From Calidifontibacillus oryziterrae (GTDB lineage Bacteria; Bacillota; Bacilli; Bacillales; Bacillaceae_J): 64,000 nucleotides of DNA. A program made the position numbers and the translations under genes. Positions 1-9,314 of the stretch are shown here, one piece after another; the stretch's first letter is position 1; every line of letters begins with the position of its first letter. The notes beneath the pieces were generated by a model. That model searched no databases and had not been told where the DNA came from. It was given only the letters and a program-made list of their open reading frames with translations. The stretch is from NCBI RefSeq assembly GCF_000331575.1, contig NZ_KB223527.1, positions 221,842 through 285,841 on the forward strand, written 5' to 3'.

Positions 1-229
1 CTTCCCCATCAAAGTAACTTGCTAAATGGCGATTTTGAATATAAAGGTCTTGATAGCCTATCTTGTTATTAAGCGTTTCTCCATAAGCAGGTAGCCATTT
101 AATTCCTGCCAAGCTGTCAACCATTTGGTCTACCTTTTTGAGATCGTCTTCTATAAATGGTGCACTAACCTCTTTAACTGTATCTACTACGCTTTTTTTT
201 ATAAATGAGAAAAAATCAGCTCGATCCAT
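1..229 (-). CDS. Unknown protein, 5' part only (runs off the left edge)
   Basis: The first 76 codons of a minus-strand gene are present; the rest lies outside the window. The ATG at 227-229 follows a good ribosome binding site (GCAAGGAAA) and overlaps the end of the hydrogenase protease gene by 14 bases, so it belongs to the hydrogenase operon and is translationally coupled. The visible part is charged and helical (begins MDRADFFSFIKKS), with no signal peptide, cysteine motif or membrane segment so far. I do not recognise the family. Position suggests an accessory role for the hydrogenase, but that is inference from context only. Confidence 0.7.
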   Translation of the reverse strand, partial: MDRADFFSFIKKSVVDTVKEVSAPFIEDDLKKVDQMVDSLAGIKWLPAYGETLNNKIGYQDLYIQNRHLASYFDGE

Positions 230-719
230 TTTCCTTGCACCACTTTTCAACTTGTACAACAACCATCTTAACGACTGTTGGCAATACATCCTTTACAGTT
301 TGTGACATCTCAATCCCAAATTGTAAAGACTCAGGTTGAACACCAATCATCACCATCTTTTTAGGAAGCTGTTCACGAATTTTCGCTGCAAACAGTACCT
401 CTTGAAAGCCCAATTGATGAATCGACATCTTTACGCCAAAATATTGTGGTATTTCATCATCGGTGATGGTAATAATCGTTCCACCAGCTTTTCCGGCATT
501 TATTGCATCAATGATTACTAAATAATCAGCTTCCTCTACTGGACCAAGTAAGCGAATGCCGTCGGTCGCTCCCTCAATAATTTCAACATTTTCATAGCCT
601 GCTAGCTCTTTCTCTAATAGTGGTAAAATATGAACGCCAACACCCTCGTCTGAATAGAGGGTGTTGCCGATTCCAAGTATTGTTATTTTATTAGTTTGCT
701 TGTTTTCTAGGTTCGTCAA
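216..719 (-). CDS. hyaD: [NiFe] hydrogenase maturation endopeptidase (HyaD/HupD family, peptidase M52)
   Basis: This protease removes the C-terminal tail of the hydrogenase large subunit after nickel insertion. It shows the family glycine-rich start (ILGIGNTLYSDEGVGV, whose acidic residue is a nickel-sensing ligand in HybD), a central DAINAG acidic motif, SIHQLGFQEVL with the conserved His, and a late GVQPESLQFG stretch. Length, about 167 residues, is normal. The start is uncertain. A GTG at 728 has no ribosome site in front, whereas a TTG at 719 sits 6 bases after AGGTG, so TTG is preferred. The gene begins inside the 3' end of hyaC, so the two are coupled. Its substrate should be HyaB two genes upstream, which keeps a cleavable tail. 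Confidence 0.9.
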   Translation of the reverse strand: MTNLENKQTNKITILGIGNTLYSDEGVGVHILPLLEKELAGYENVEIIEGATDGIRLLGPVEEADYLVIIDAINAGKAGGTIITITDDEIPQYFGVKMSIHQLGFQEVLFAAKIREQLPKKMVMIGVQPESLQFGIEMSQTVKDVLPTVVKMVVVQVEKWCKENGSS

Positions 720-1443
720 TATGTTCACCTACATTATGGATTTCTTCATGCTTGTAACCGGTAAAAATGGATGACATTGTTCCATTTTTTTGGAGCCAGT
801 CTTCTCGGAACGCCATGTAAATATGAACAATCATAAAAATCATAAAACCCCATGCAACAACATGATGCCATGAACGAATCGCAAAGCTATTTCCAAAAAT
901 ATATGGTACCCAGCTAAACAACTGTCCTAAAGTAGATTCTGGCTGTGGTTCAAAAAACATATAAAATCCTGTAAATATAACCAAAATAGAGCCTAAGCCA
1001 ATAAATATCCAATAGCTTAGCTGCGCCAATGGGTTGTGGCCAATGTAATGCTGCTTCTTATTTGGTAAAAACAAGTAGAATTTGAGAGTTTCAACTAAGC
1101 CTTTCCAAAAATCTTTTCTTAGTAAATTCGAAGTAGCATGTTCATTTCCGACAAAAACCCAATACCAACGAACAATTAAATTAAGCGTGAAGATAAAGGC
1201 CGTTACAAAATGAACAATTCTTACCCAGCCCATTAAAAAGTTATATGACGCATCTTCTGGTACTGGAGCACTTACAAATGGTTTCCCAATATAAATACCC
1301 GTTACCATTAAGATGATAATTGCAGCAGCATTAATCCAATGAAATATGCGTACTGGTGCCTGCCAAACGTAAAGACGGTCTTCTTTTGTTTCAGCAACAC
1401 GCAAACCATCTGGATCAAATACGTTTCTAGAAGGGTTTGACAT
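691..1443 (-). CDS. hyaC: Ni/Fe-hydrogenase b-type cytochrome subunit
   Basis: Membrane di-haem cytochrome b of about 250 residues that passes electrons from the hydrogenase small subunit to the quinone pool. Four hydrophobic segments are visible. Candidate haem-ligand histidines lie in RIFHWINAA (helix 1), RIVHFVTA (helix 2) and SWHHVVAWGF...HIYMAF (late helices). About 35 hydrophilic residues precede the first helix, and the tail is charged. ATG at 1443 follows AAGGGGG. It lies 16 bases after hyaB and overlaps hyaD, in the usual small-large-cytochrome-protease order. This subunit marks the enzyme as a respiratory uptake hydrogenase rather than a soluble one. Confidence 0.92.
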   Translation of the reverse strand: MSNPSRNVFDPDGLRVAETKEDRLYVWQAPVRIFHWINAAAIIILMVTGIYIGKPFVSAPVPEDASYNFLMGWVRIVHFVTAFIFTLNLIVRWYWVFVGNEHATSNLLRKDFWKGLVETLKFYLFLPNKKQHYIGHNPLAQLSYWIFIGLGSILVIFTGFYMFFEPQPESTLGQLFSWVPYIFGNSFAIRSWHHVVAWGFMIFMIVHIYMAFREDWLQKNGTMSSIFTGYKHEEIHNVGEHIDEPRKQAN

Positions 1444-1459
1444 TGATTGAACCCCCTTA

Positions 1460-3175
1460 TTAACCTAATTTAATTTCGGTAGTCTTATTATTTTCTAAAT
1501 CGGTTAAATGGACTGCACATGCTAGACATGGATCAAATGAATGAATAATCCGGATAATTTCCAATGGAAGTTCAGGGTCATGAACTGGTGTAGTAGCTAA
1601 GGCCGCTTCGTATGCACCAATTTTCCCTTTACCATCGATTGGAGAAGCATTCCATGTTGTTGGAACTATCGCCTGATAGCTCTTTACTTTTTCATCTTCA
1701 ATGACGATCCAGTGTCCTAATGCCCCACGTGGTGCTTCCATCCAACCTACTCCTTGGGCTTGCTTCGGCCATGACTTTGGTTCCCATTTGGTCCGATCAA
1801 ATGTTACTTGATCACCATTTTTAATGTTAGCTAATAGCTTATCCATGTCTTCACGTGCCCACTTTACCATTAAAACAGACTCAAGACCACGTGCAACTGT
1901 ACGTCCTAATGCTGAATGTAATGCTTCAATTCCAACACCGAGTTTAGCTAATGTGGCATCAACTATTTCAACAATTTCTGGTTGCCCTTTCGCATAGCCA
2001 ACCATAATCCTTGCTAATGGACCAACCTCCATTGGCTCTTCCTGCCAGCGTGGCGCCTTAATCCAACTATATTTCTCGTCCGTATTTAGTTGTGTATACG
2101 GTGCTTTAGGACCTGTGTAGTTAAAGGTTGTTTCACCTTCAAATGGATGTTTACCACCAGTTTCACTTCCATCATAGGAATACCATGAATAATCGATAAA
2201 CTCTTTCACTTGCTCAGGGTCTGTTGGATCAATATCTAACACATTGTTAATGTCCCCGTTTAAAATAACACCACGAGGCATCCGGTATGATGCGATATCA
2301 TATATATCGCCAGTTGCGAAATCACCATAGCTTAAATAATTGCTCAAACCACCACCATGGAGCCAGTCCTTATAATACGAGCCAATCGCAAGTAAATCTG
2401 GAATATAAACTTGATTTACAAACTTATTCGCCTCATCAATTAATTGTGAAACATGCATTAACCGTTCAGCATGAATACCATTATCGCTATTAATGTCTAG
2501 CGGAGTAGCCATTCCACCAACAACATAATGTGGATGTGGATTCTTTCCACCAAAAATTGTGTGAATCTTAACAACTTCTTTTTGCCAATCTAATGCTTCT
2601 AAGTAGTGAGCAACTGCCAGCAAGTTTACTTCAGGCGGAAGCTTATAGGCTGGATGTCCCCAATAACCATTCGCAAACATTCCTAACTGACCACTATCTA
2701 CAATTTTTTGTACCTTCGCTTTCACTTCAGCGAAATAGCCTGGTGAAGACTTTGGCCAATCTGAAATTGATTGCGCAATTTTACTAGTTTCATTTGGATC
2801 TGCACTTAATGCGCTGACGACATCTACCCAGTCAAGCGCATGTAAGTGATAGAAATGCACAACATGGTCATGAACAAATAACATTTCATTCATAATGTCA
2901 CGAATTAGATGAGCATTTCTAGGGATTTTAATGTCTAAAGCATTTTCAACTGAACGAATGGATGCGAGTGCATGTGTTGTTGTACAAACACCACAAATCC
3001 GTTGCACAAACGCCCAAACATCACGAGGATCTCGATCTTTTACGATTAATTCAATACCTCGAACAGCAGTTCCTGAACTATATGCTCGTTCAATTACTCC
3101 ATTATTTATATCTGCTTCAATCCGTAAATGACCTTCAATACGAGTCACCGGGTCTACTACTATACGTTCTGCCAT
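1460..3175 (-). CDS. hyaB: [NiFe] hydrogenase large (catalytic) subunit, group 1 uptake type
   Basis: The 571-residue nickel-iron subunit oxidises H2 at the outer face of the membrane. The N-terminal signature RIEGHLRIE and the first Cys pair in RICGVCTTTHALAS are intact. The C-terminal pair is DPCLACAVH, followed by a 15-residue tail that the HyaD protease should remove after the His. All four active-site ligands are cysteine; there is no selenocysteine variant here. It has no signal peptide of its own and should be carried through the Tat system by HyaA. ATG at 3175 follows AGAGGTGA. The neighbours hyaA and hyaC are 24 and 16 bases away, a tight operon. Confidence 0.95.
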   Translation of the reverse strand: MAERIVVDPVTRIEGHLRIEADINNGVIERAYSSGTAVRGIELIVKDRDPRDVWAFVQRICGVCTTTHALASIRSVENALDIKIPRNAHLIRDIMNEMLFVHDHVVHFYHLHALDWVDVVSALSADPNETSKIAQSISDWPKSSPGYFAEVKAKVQKIVDSGQLGMFANGYWGHPAYKLPPEVNLLAVAHYLEALDWQKEVVKIHTIFGGKNPHPHYVVGGMATPLDINSDNGIHAERLMHVSQLIDEANKFVNQVYIPDLLAIGSYYKDWLHGGGLSNYLSYGDFATGDIYDIASYRMPRGVILNGDINNVLDIDPTDPEQVKEFIDYSWYSYDGSETGGKHPFEGETTFNYTGPKAPYTQLNTDEKYSWIKAPRWQEEPMEVGPLARIMVGYAKGQPEIVEIVDATLAKLGVGIEALHSALGRTVARGLESVLMVKWAREDMDKLLANIKNGDQVTFDRTKWEPKSWPKQAQGVGWMEAPRGALGHWIVIEDEKVKSYQAIVPTTWNASPIDGKGKIGAYEAALATTPVHDPELPLEIIRIIHSFDPCLACAVHLTDLENNKTTEIKLG

Positions 3176-3199
3176 TTCATTTCACCTCTTACTATCCGA

Positions 3200-4264
3200 T
3201 TATTGTTTATCATCCATTTTTTTCTTGACTGCTGTTGCAGCTGCATGGATGGCAACACCAGCAGCAGTTACGCCAGCTGCATATACACCAAACTTCTCTG
3301 GATTAAATGTCGTTTGACCGCCAGGAATTTCTGCCAATCGTTCAAAGAATGGACCATTATCCCAGAAATTCTTCTCTGAACAACCAATACAAGGATTGCC
3401 AGATTGAATTGGATAGCTGACGCCGCCATTCCAACGCATTTCTGCACATGAATTATATGTTGTTGGGCCTTTACAACCAACCTTATATAAGCAATAGCCT
3501 TGTTTAGCTCCTTCATCATCAAATGATTCAGCAAACAACCCTGCATCAAAATAAGCACGACGATTGCATTTGTCGTGAATACGATGGCGATAAAAAGCCT
3601 TTGGTCTTCCGAAATGATCTAACTCCGGGATTGCACCAAAAGTTAAGAAATGCGCAATAACACCTGTCATAACCTCTGCAATTGGAGGACAACCTGGTAC
3701 TAGAATAACTGGTTTATCTTTGATAATATCTGTCACAGCAACTGCATTTGTTGGATTTGGATAAGCAGCAGCAATTCCACCCCATGATGAACAGCTACCA
3801 TATGTAATAACCGCTAATGCCCCTGAAGCTGTTTCAATTAAAGCATCCCTCGCTGATTGACCACCTACTGTACAGAAATAATCTTCACCTGGAATACTAC
3901 CTTCCACACAAAGGATATACTCTCCTGGATAATTTTCCATGACTGCTTTACGAGCTGCTTCTACTTGGTGACCTGATGCTGCCGAAAGCACCTCAGAATA
4001 CTCTAGTGAAACCATATCTAATAAAACGCTTTCAGTTTTTGGATGTGTTGACCGAATAAAGGATTCGGAACATCCTGTGCAGTCCTGGAATTGTAACCAA
4101 ATAACAGGCACACGTGGTTTAGTTTCCATTGCTTGTACAACTTGATTAGTTTGTGTGTAGCTCAAACCCATTGTTGCAGTTAATGCTGTGCACATTTTCA
4201 AAAAATTCCGCCTTGAAATCCCGCGTTCCATCGCTGTTTCATAGATGGACTTTCTCTCTTGCAT
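3200..4264 (-). CDS. hyaA: [NiFe] hydrogenase small subunit with Tat signal and C-terminal anchor
   Basis: Iron-sulfur subunit of 354 residues, first gene of the operon. A twin-arginine signal (ISRRNFLKM) starts near residue 15. Proximal-cluster cysteines occur in CTGCSES, GSCSSWGG and PGCPP. The distal cluster has HDKC and KVGCKG, and the medial cluster has NSC and PCIGC. The extra two cysteines that make the proximal cluster oxygen-tolerant (CTCC and GCxxWGC in those enzymes) are Gly here, so a standard oxygen-sensitive cluster is expected. A C-terminal hydrophobic stretch (GVYAAGVTAAGVAIHAAATA) anchors it beside HyaC. ATG at 4264 has AAGGGAG 9 bases upstream; a GTG two codons earlier is less likely. 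Confidence 0.94.
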   Translation of the reverse strand: MQERKSIYETAMERGISRRNFLKMCTALTATMGLSYTQTNQVVQAMETKPRVPVIWLQFQDCTGCSESFIRSTHPKTESVLLDMVSLEYSEVLSAASGHQVEAARKAVMENYPGEYILCVEGSIPGEDYFCTVGGQSARDALIETASGALAVITYGSCSSWGGIAAAYPNPTNAVAVTDIIKDKPVILVPGCPPIAEVMTGVIAHFLTFGAIPELDHFGRPKAFYRHRIHDKCNRRAYFDAGLFAESFDDEGAKQGYCLYKVGCKGPTTYNSCAEMRWNGGVSYPIQSGNPCIGCSEKNFWDNGPFFERLAEIPGGQTTFNPEKFGVYAAGVTAAGVAIHAAATAVKKKMDDKQ

Positions 4265-4465
4265 AAACACTATCTCCCTTCCGAGAATATGTAATTGTTT
4301 TCGAATATCATCTTATTTAATAAGACGATTTGTTTGTCACTCCATAATATATCAAATATTTGAACAAAAATTGGCATTTATTCACAATGTTCACAGAACG
4401 TTCTTAACAACTTAAAAACGGTGTTATTGTAGCAAATAATAATTGTAGTATATTTTTTCAGAATA

Positions 4466-4491
4466 ATAAAAAGCTGTCCTAATCGGACAGC
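4466..4491 (-). terminator. Terminator after tatC
   Basis: A perfect 7-bp stem (GCTGTCC / GGACAGC) with a 5-base loop is followed on the minus strand by TTTTTATT. It ends the tatA-tatA-tatC transcript and separates it from the hydrogenase operon. Confidence 0.85.
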
Positions 4492-4497
4492 AAGTTG

Positions 4498-5361
4498 TCA
4501 TTCTTTATTTGATTTTTCATCATTACCATCAACATCACTATCTACAGTTTCTTTGCCATCCTGATCAGTTTGATCAGAAGATTTCCCCTCCGCTGTTTTA
4601 TCGTTTTCCTCAGAATCTGTCAACCCATATTCCTCAGCAAGTTTTTTCTCTTTTGCCAGTTTTTTTCGATACACAATTTTCGACATCGAAATACTTGCTT
4701 CATAAAGAATAAACATCGGGATCATAACTAATGTTTGCATTAGTAAATCTGGCGGCGTTACTGTGGCGGACACAATAACAAGAATAAAGTATGCATATTT
4801 TCGAATTTTTACTAGTTTAGGTGGATTAATTATCCCAAGACTTGTTAAAAACATTACGACAACTGGAAGCTCAAAAAGAATCGCAAACGGTAACGTGACT
4901 CTTAATAAAAATTGAAAATATTTTTCAATCGTAAACATATTTTGCATGTCCTCGGCTAATGTAACTAGAAAGTCAAATACAATAGGAAAAATAAAGAAAT
5001 AACCGAAGCAAAGACCTACTATAAATAATACAAATAATGCCGGAATATAGGAAAGAGTTACTTTTCTTTCAAGTGGCTTTAATGCAGGTTTAATGAAAAG
5101 CCAAAGCTGCCATGCTATTACAGGAATCGTAGCTGCAATGGCAACTACGCCCGCAATTTTAAAATAAACAATAATGATTTCTGTTGGACTTAGAACAGTA
5201 AGTTGAAAATCCAAGTCCCTTACAAAAAAATCATAGATATCTTTAACAAATATAAATGCGGTAATAAAAAATACAATAAACGCTAATGCTGCAACAATAA
5301 TTCGATTACGTAGCTCGTCCAAGTGCCCGACAAGATTCATGTTTTTATCTTGCTGTTCCAA
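4498..5361 (-). CDS. tatC: Sec-independent protein translocase TatC
   Basis: Polytopic receptor of the twin-arginine pathway, 287 residues. It has the N-terminal signature MNLVGHLDELRNRI and six hydrophobic segments. The C-terminal tail (last 45 or so residues) is very acidic and low in complexity, longer than in the usual 240-260 residue proteins. The start is a TTG at 5361 behind GGGGG. It sits between the hydrogenase and molybdenum cofactor genes and downstream of two tatA genes. Tat cargo in this window: HyaA, the formate dehydrogenase catalytic subunit and ArrA. Confidence 0.95.
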   Translation of the reverse strand: MEQQDKNMNLVGHLDELRNRIIVAALAFIVFFITAFIFVKDIYDFFVRDLDFQLTVLSPTEIIIVYFKIAGVVAIAATIPVIAWQLWLFIKPALKPLERKVTLSYIPALFVLFIVGLCFGYFFIFPIVFDFLVTLAEDMQNMFTIEKYFQFLLRVTLPFAILFELPVVVMFLTSLGIINPPKLVKIRKYAYFILVIVSATVTPPDLLMQTLVMIPMFILYEASISMSKIVYRKKLAKEKKLAEEYGLTDSEENDKTAEGKSSDQTDQDGKETVDSDVDGNDEKSNKE

Positions 5362-5456
5362 ATTATTTCCCCCAATCCGATCAGAGGTTTGTGTTTTTTT
5401 GTAATAACTAAGAAAAAGATGTAAGATGAGTATCCTACACCTTCTCTATCATAAGA

Positions 5457-5672
5457 TTATACTATATCATTCTTTTGTTCATCAATTTTCTTTTCTTCTT
5501 CAATCTTCTTTGGCTCATCATCGTTATTAACGATTTCTTTAGTTGCTTTTTTAAACTCTTTCAAAGAACTGCCAACTGCTTTACCAATCTCAGGTAATTT
5601 AGATGGGCCAAAAATAACAAGTGCGATAACTAATATTAAAATTAAACCTGGAACACCAATGTTGGATAGCAT
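5457..5672 (-). CDS. tatA: TatA-type twin-arginine translocase pore subunit
   Basis: Small protein of 71 residues with one N-terminal membrane helix ([17 protein letters not shown]), the [12 protein letters not shown] hinge, an amphipathic helix (FKKATKEI) and a charged tail. ATG at 5672 lies 9 bases after AGGAG. It follows the second tatA by 38 bases. Clearly a paralogue of the genes at 5711 and 61690; which one pairs with TatC for which cargo is not visible. Confidence 0.93.
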   Translation of the reverse strand: MLSNIGVPGLILILVIALVIFGPSKLPEIGKAVGSSLKEFKKATKEIVNNDDEPKKIEEEKKIDEQKNDIV

Positions 5673-5710
5673 CAAAATCAGCTCCTAAAAATAAGATAGT
5701 GTACGATCTT

Positions 5711-5914
5711 TTATTTTTTTAATTCTTTAATTTCGTCCTTAACTTCATCGAACTCTTCAATAACATCGCCAGTTAATTCTTTTGTTGATTTTTTAAATTC
5801 ACGAATGGTTTGCCCAGTTGCTTTACCTATTTCAGGTAATTTCTTAGGTCCAAAAACAATTAACGCAAGCAATAAAATAAGTATCAATCCTGGTATTCCA
5901 ATATTTGTTAACAT
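5711..5914 (-). CDS. tatA: TatA-type twin-arginine translocase pore subunit
   Basis: 67 residues: an N-terminal membrane helix, the [14 protein letters not shown] hinge, an amphipathic segment and an acidic tail. ATG at 5914 is preceded by AGGAGG. First gene of the tatA-tatA-tatC group. Its hinge ([11 protein letters not shown]) is closer to the tatA at 61690 than to its immediate neighbour, which reads [11 protein letters not shown]. Confidence 0.93.
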   Translation of the reverse strand: MLTNIGIPGLILILLLALIVFGPKKLPEIGKATGQTIREFKKSTKELTGDVIEEFDEVKDEIKELKK

Positions 5915-6065
5915 TAAAAATCCTCCTACTCCTAGTTGAGAATTAATTTACTAGACTAATTTACTCTTTCATTATAAACATTTTGAAGATGTTTTTGTTA
6001 GAAAAGAGTTAATGTTCATGATTATTTCACATGTAAAAGTGTGGAAACAAATGTATAAGCAGCCC

Positions 6066-7991
6066 CTAATAGAACATAGACACAAAATCACAATCTACTT
6101 TATATCCACCTAATTCTGCAACTGTCGTAGCAAAATCTTCAGACCGTAAAACACTTTCTAGTAGTCTGCCACCTTCACTCTCGTAGAAATCACGAGTCAT
6201 GAGTAAATCATACGATTCATCTGCTAGAGGGATAAAATCAAGATCCATAGCCTTTGCAGCCGAATAAATACCTAGACCTACACTCTTATTATCTTGTTTA
6301 ACTTCCGCGGCAACACTCAAATGGGAGAACATTTCCCGTTGATAGCCGTTAATTTCAAATGAAGAAATATTAGACTTTTTAAGCAGGTGATCAAATAAAA
6401 TCCTAGTCCCAGCTCCTTTTTGGCGATTTACAAAATGAAGCTGTTTTTCTTTTAGATCTTCAATTGCTTTTACTTCATAAGGATTTCCTTTTGGAACAAT
6501 CCATCCTTGTTCTCGTTTTAAAAACCGCAGCAAAACAATGTTTTCACCTTTCAAGTACTTACTTATAAATGGAAGATTATACTCCCCTGTTTCTGGATCA
6601 AGTAAATGAATTCCAGCAATATGAGCCTCTCCTTTTTTTATTGCAATAAGGCCTGCCATACTTCCAGTGTGTGATGAAATAATTTGGCGGTTTATATCAC
6701 GAGCTCGAATTAAAGATGAAATAATATCAATTGTTAAATCATGACTCCCACTAAATAAAATCGACTTTTCTATTACCTCTACTGGCTTATATAACTCGAT
6801 GTCCACCTCTTCACCTTGTTCAAGACCTAAACTATCTGCAGGAACTACTAATAGTCCATCAGCACGTACCATCGACATCGTTACACCGGCAGCTCTAGTT
6901 AGCGGGTTTGCTATAAATTGTCCGTTTACATAGCCAATATTCATCCGTACGAAGTCCTCAGAGCCCATATTCGAAACAATACGACGGCCAAGCTTAACAG
7001 ATAATGTTTCACGATTTGTCTCGGAAATCCCTAAATATTTGGAAATTAACGGTCTGACAAACCATTCCATCGCCAAATAAGCAGAAACAGGATAACCCGG
7101 TAGTCCAACAACAATAGTATCATTTACCTTTCCCAATACTACAGGCTTTCCTGGACGGGTTGCAACACCATGTGACAGAACCGTGCCTATTTCATTTATA
7201 ATATGAACTGTATAGTCCTTCGAACCAGCTGAAGAGCCAGCATTAATAATAACAATATCAGCTGTTTTTGTGGCATTTAAAATTTCCGAGCGGATTAAGT
7301 CAGGATCGTCTTTGACAATCGGTTGAATATGCGGACAACCACCCCATTCCACAGCATATGAAGCAAATACAGTACCATTTGTCTCAATAATTTCACCTGG
7401 CTGTACATTAAGGCTTGGACTAACAATCTCATTACCAGTTGGGATGATCACAATGTTCGGTTTTTTCACTACCGGTGCTTCTAGAACACCACCAGCTAAC
7501 AATGCACCTAAATCAACAGGTCGTAATTTATGTCCTTGTGGCAAAAGCATTTCACCTGTAACAACATCCTCGCCAATCGGCCGAATATGCTGCCAAGGTG
7601 TAGCTGGTTCGATAATTTCAATTGTATCTTCATTAATAATGTGAACATTTTCTATCATAATTACTGCATCAAACGGAGCTAGAATTGGGTTGCCTGTGTC
7701 AACATAAGTAAATTGCCCTTCACTAAGCTTAAGCTGAATTGGATTATCCTCATGAGCCCCATACGTATAACAGGCCGTAACGGCTATTCCATCCATGGCA
7801 GATGCATGATAATGGGGTTGAGATAAATTTGCATAAATCGGTAAAGCAGTAATTCTACCTAACGATTCAGCTGTAGGTATATATTCAATTTTTCTATCAA
7901 ATTCAAATGCATTTAATAATTCTGTTAGTGCTTGTTGTTTCGGCTTATCCTCTAAATATATTTGTCTACGATATCGATTATCCTGCATCAT
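6066..7991 (-). CDS. MoeA molybdotransferase fused to a periplasmic-binding-protein-like domain
   Basis: About 641 residues. The first 400 are a MoeA domain (molybdate insertion into adenylylated molybdopterin): MDGIAV, the FDAVIMIENV stretch, an INAGSSAG loop, RPGKPVVLG and GLPGYPVSAYLAME. From about residue 415 a second domain begins (LFSGSHDLTIDIIS) that resembles type 2 periplasmic-binding folds; it lacks a signal peptide and so acts inside the cell. It may sense or deliver an oxyanion, which is inference. The combination is a known architecture (COG0303 plus COG1910). Start chosen at ATG 7991, 8 bases after AGGTGG. It lies 22 bases after the plain moeA and is probably in one operon with it. 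Confidence 0.88.
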   Translation of the reverse strand: MMQDNRYRRQIYLEDKPKQQALTELLNAFEFDRKIEYIPTAESLGRITALPIYANLSQPHYHASAMDGIAVTACYTYGAHEDNPIQLKLSEGQFTYVDTGNPILAPFDAVIMIENVHIINEDTIEIIEPATPWQHIRPIGEDVVTGEMLLPQGHKLRPVDLGALLAGGVLEAPVVKKPNIVIIPTGNEIVSPSLNVQPGEIIETNGTVFASYAVEWGGCPHIQPIVKDDPDLIRSEILNATKTADIVIINAGSSAGSKDYTVHIINEIGTVLSHGVATRPGKPVVLGKVNDTIVVGLPGYPVSAYLAMEWFVRPLISKYLGISETNRETLSVKLGRRIVSNMGSEDFVRMNIGYVNGQFIANPLTRAAGVTMSMVRADGLLVVPADSLGLEQGEEVDIELYKPVEVIEKSILFSGSHDLTIDIISSLIRARDINRQIISSHTGSMAGLIAIKKGEAHIAGIHLLDPETGEYNLPFISKYLKGENIVLLRFLKREQGWIVPKGNPYEVKAIEDLKEKQLHFVNRQKGAGTRILFDHLLKKSNISSFEINGYQREMFSHLSVAAEVKQDNKSVGLGIYSAAKAMDLDFIPLADESYDLLMTRDFYESEGGRLLESVLRSEDFATTVAELGGYKVDCDFVSMFY

Positions 7992-8013
7992 TTTCCATCC
8001 CACCTATCCCCTG

Positions 8014-9246
8014 TTATTTAAATAAAAAAACAGGTACCGAATCTCCGACAGCAACGCCTTCCTTTTCCGAATCTATTTCGACAATTCCATCACTTTGAAC
8101 TAATGTCTTTAACAAACCTGATTTCCCTAGAATCGGCTCAGCCCACCACTCTTCATTCTCGAAAATAAGTTTTACGCGAACATAATCAGAGCGACCTGGT
8201 GCTGAAGGAATATTTTTCTTTATTTTCACATTAATACGGGTCGGAATTACTCGCTCCTTTTTCCCCTTTAATCGATTTATAATTGCACTGCCAAATAGTT
8301 GAAATATGATCATTGCTGAAGCCGGATGACCCGGTAAACCGATAACAGGCAAATTTTTAGCATGTGCCAATAAAGTAGGCTTCCCAGGTTTAATTGAAAT
8401 TCCATGTACGTATACTCCCGGATTCCCTAACGATTGGATAACCTCAGTTGTAAAATCCTTTGCACCAACTGAGCTCCCACCTGATAAAATTAAGACATCT
8501 ACGTTGTCTGCAAGCTCACGTGCTTTCGACTTAAACGTCTCATAATCATCTGGAACGATCCCACCATACACAAATTCACAGCCCCATTGCTCAACCATTC
8601 CTCCAATTGTTAAAACATTTATATCGCGTATTTGGCCCATCTCTATTTGTTTTGTATCATAACGAACGATTTCATCTCCTGATGATAAATAGCCAACTTT
8701 AAGTTGTTTATATACATTAACAGTATCTATTCCTTGAGAACCAATTGCGCCTAGTTCTTGCGGTCTTAGTTCAGTACCCTTTTGGAGAAATATTGTATCC
8801 TTTTGAATATCTTCTCCAATACTAATAACATTTTCGCCAGGTGCTACCGAACGATACGTATTTAGTAATCCATTTATATCCTCACAATGCTCAATCATGA
8901 TTACACTGTCGGCCCCATCGGGAACCATTCCACCAGTGGGAATGTACATAGCCTCGCCAGCGGATAGCCTTGTATTGATCATCTCACCCATTTTGACTTC
9001 GCCAATAACATTTACAAAACCTGGCATTGATTCAGAAGATCCAAACGTATCGGTAGCCATTACAGCATAACCATCAACAGTTGAACGACGAAAGCTAGGA
9101 ACATTTTCAGGTGCTTTCAAATCCTCATAAAGGATTCTATATAATCCTTGCGATAGCGGTATATTTTCATATCGTTCTAACGGTTTAACGAATTGTTCTA
9201 TTAACTCAAACGTTTCTTGCACAGTTTTTACTTTAAAAAATTGCAT
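8014..9246 (-). CDS. moeA: Molybdopterin molybdotransferase MoeA
   Basis: 410 residues, normal MoeA length. It inserts molybdate into MPT-AMP to give molybdenum cofactor. Motifs include STVDGYAVMA (N-terminal), SVIMIEHCE, the LSGGSSVGAKDFT loop, SIKPGKPTLLA and GLPGHPASAM. It precedes the fused MoeA, so the cell carries two MoeA domains in tandem. A strong GGGGAGGGG ribosome site lies 12 bases before the ATG, a slightly long gap. Its product feeds the molybdoenzymes encoded here (formate dehydrogenase, ArrA, the AioA-like enzyme). Confidence 0.93.
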   Translation of the reverse strand: MQFFKVKTVQETFELIEQFVKPLERYENIPLSQGLYRILYEDLKAPENVPSFRRSTVDGYAVMATDTFGSSESMPGFVNVIGEVKMGEMINTRLSAGEAMYIPTGGMVPDGADSVIMIEHCEDINGLLNTYRSVAPGENVISIGEDIQKDTIFLQKGTELRPQELGAIGSQGIDTVNVYKQLKVGYLSSGDEIVRYDTKQIEMGQIRDINVLTIGGMVEQWGCEFVYGGIVPDDYETFKSKARELADNVDVLILSGGSSVGAKDFTTEVIQSLGNPGVYVHGISIKPGKPTLLAHAKNLPVIGLPGHPASAMIIFQLFGSAIINRLKGKKERVIPTRINVKIKKNIPSAPGRSDYVRVKLIFENEEWWAEPILGKSGLLKTLVQSDGIVEIDSEKEGVAVGDSVPVFLFK

Positions 9247-9314
9247 TAGTTGATGATTCCCCTCCCCTGAAAGTTATGAGACGATTGGAACACCCGAATT
9301 TTCAGGTAAACAAC

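Noticed and set aside
4370-4400. Fnr-type site upstream of the hydrogenase operon (TTCACAATGTTCACAG)
   Set aside because: Two TCACA half sites lie in the same orientation with poor left halves; neither gives a TGTGA-N6-TCACA palindrome.
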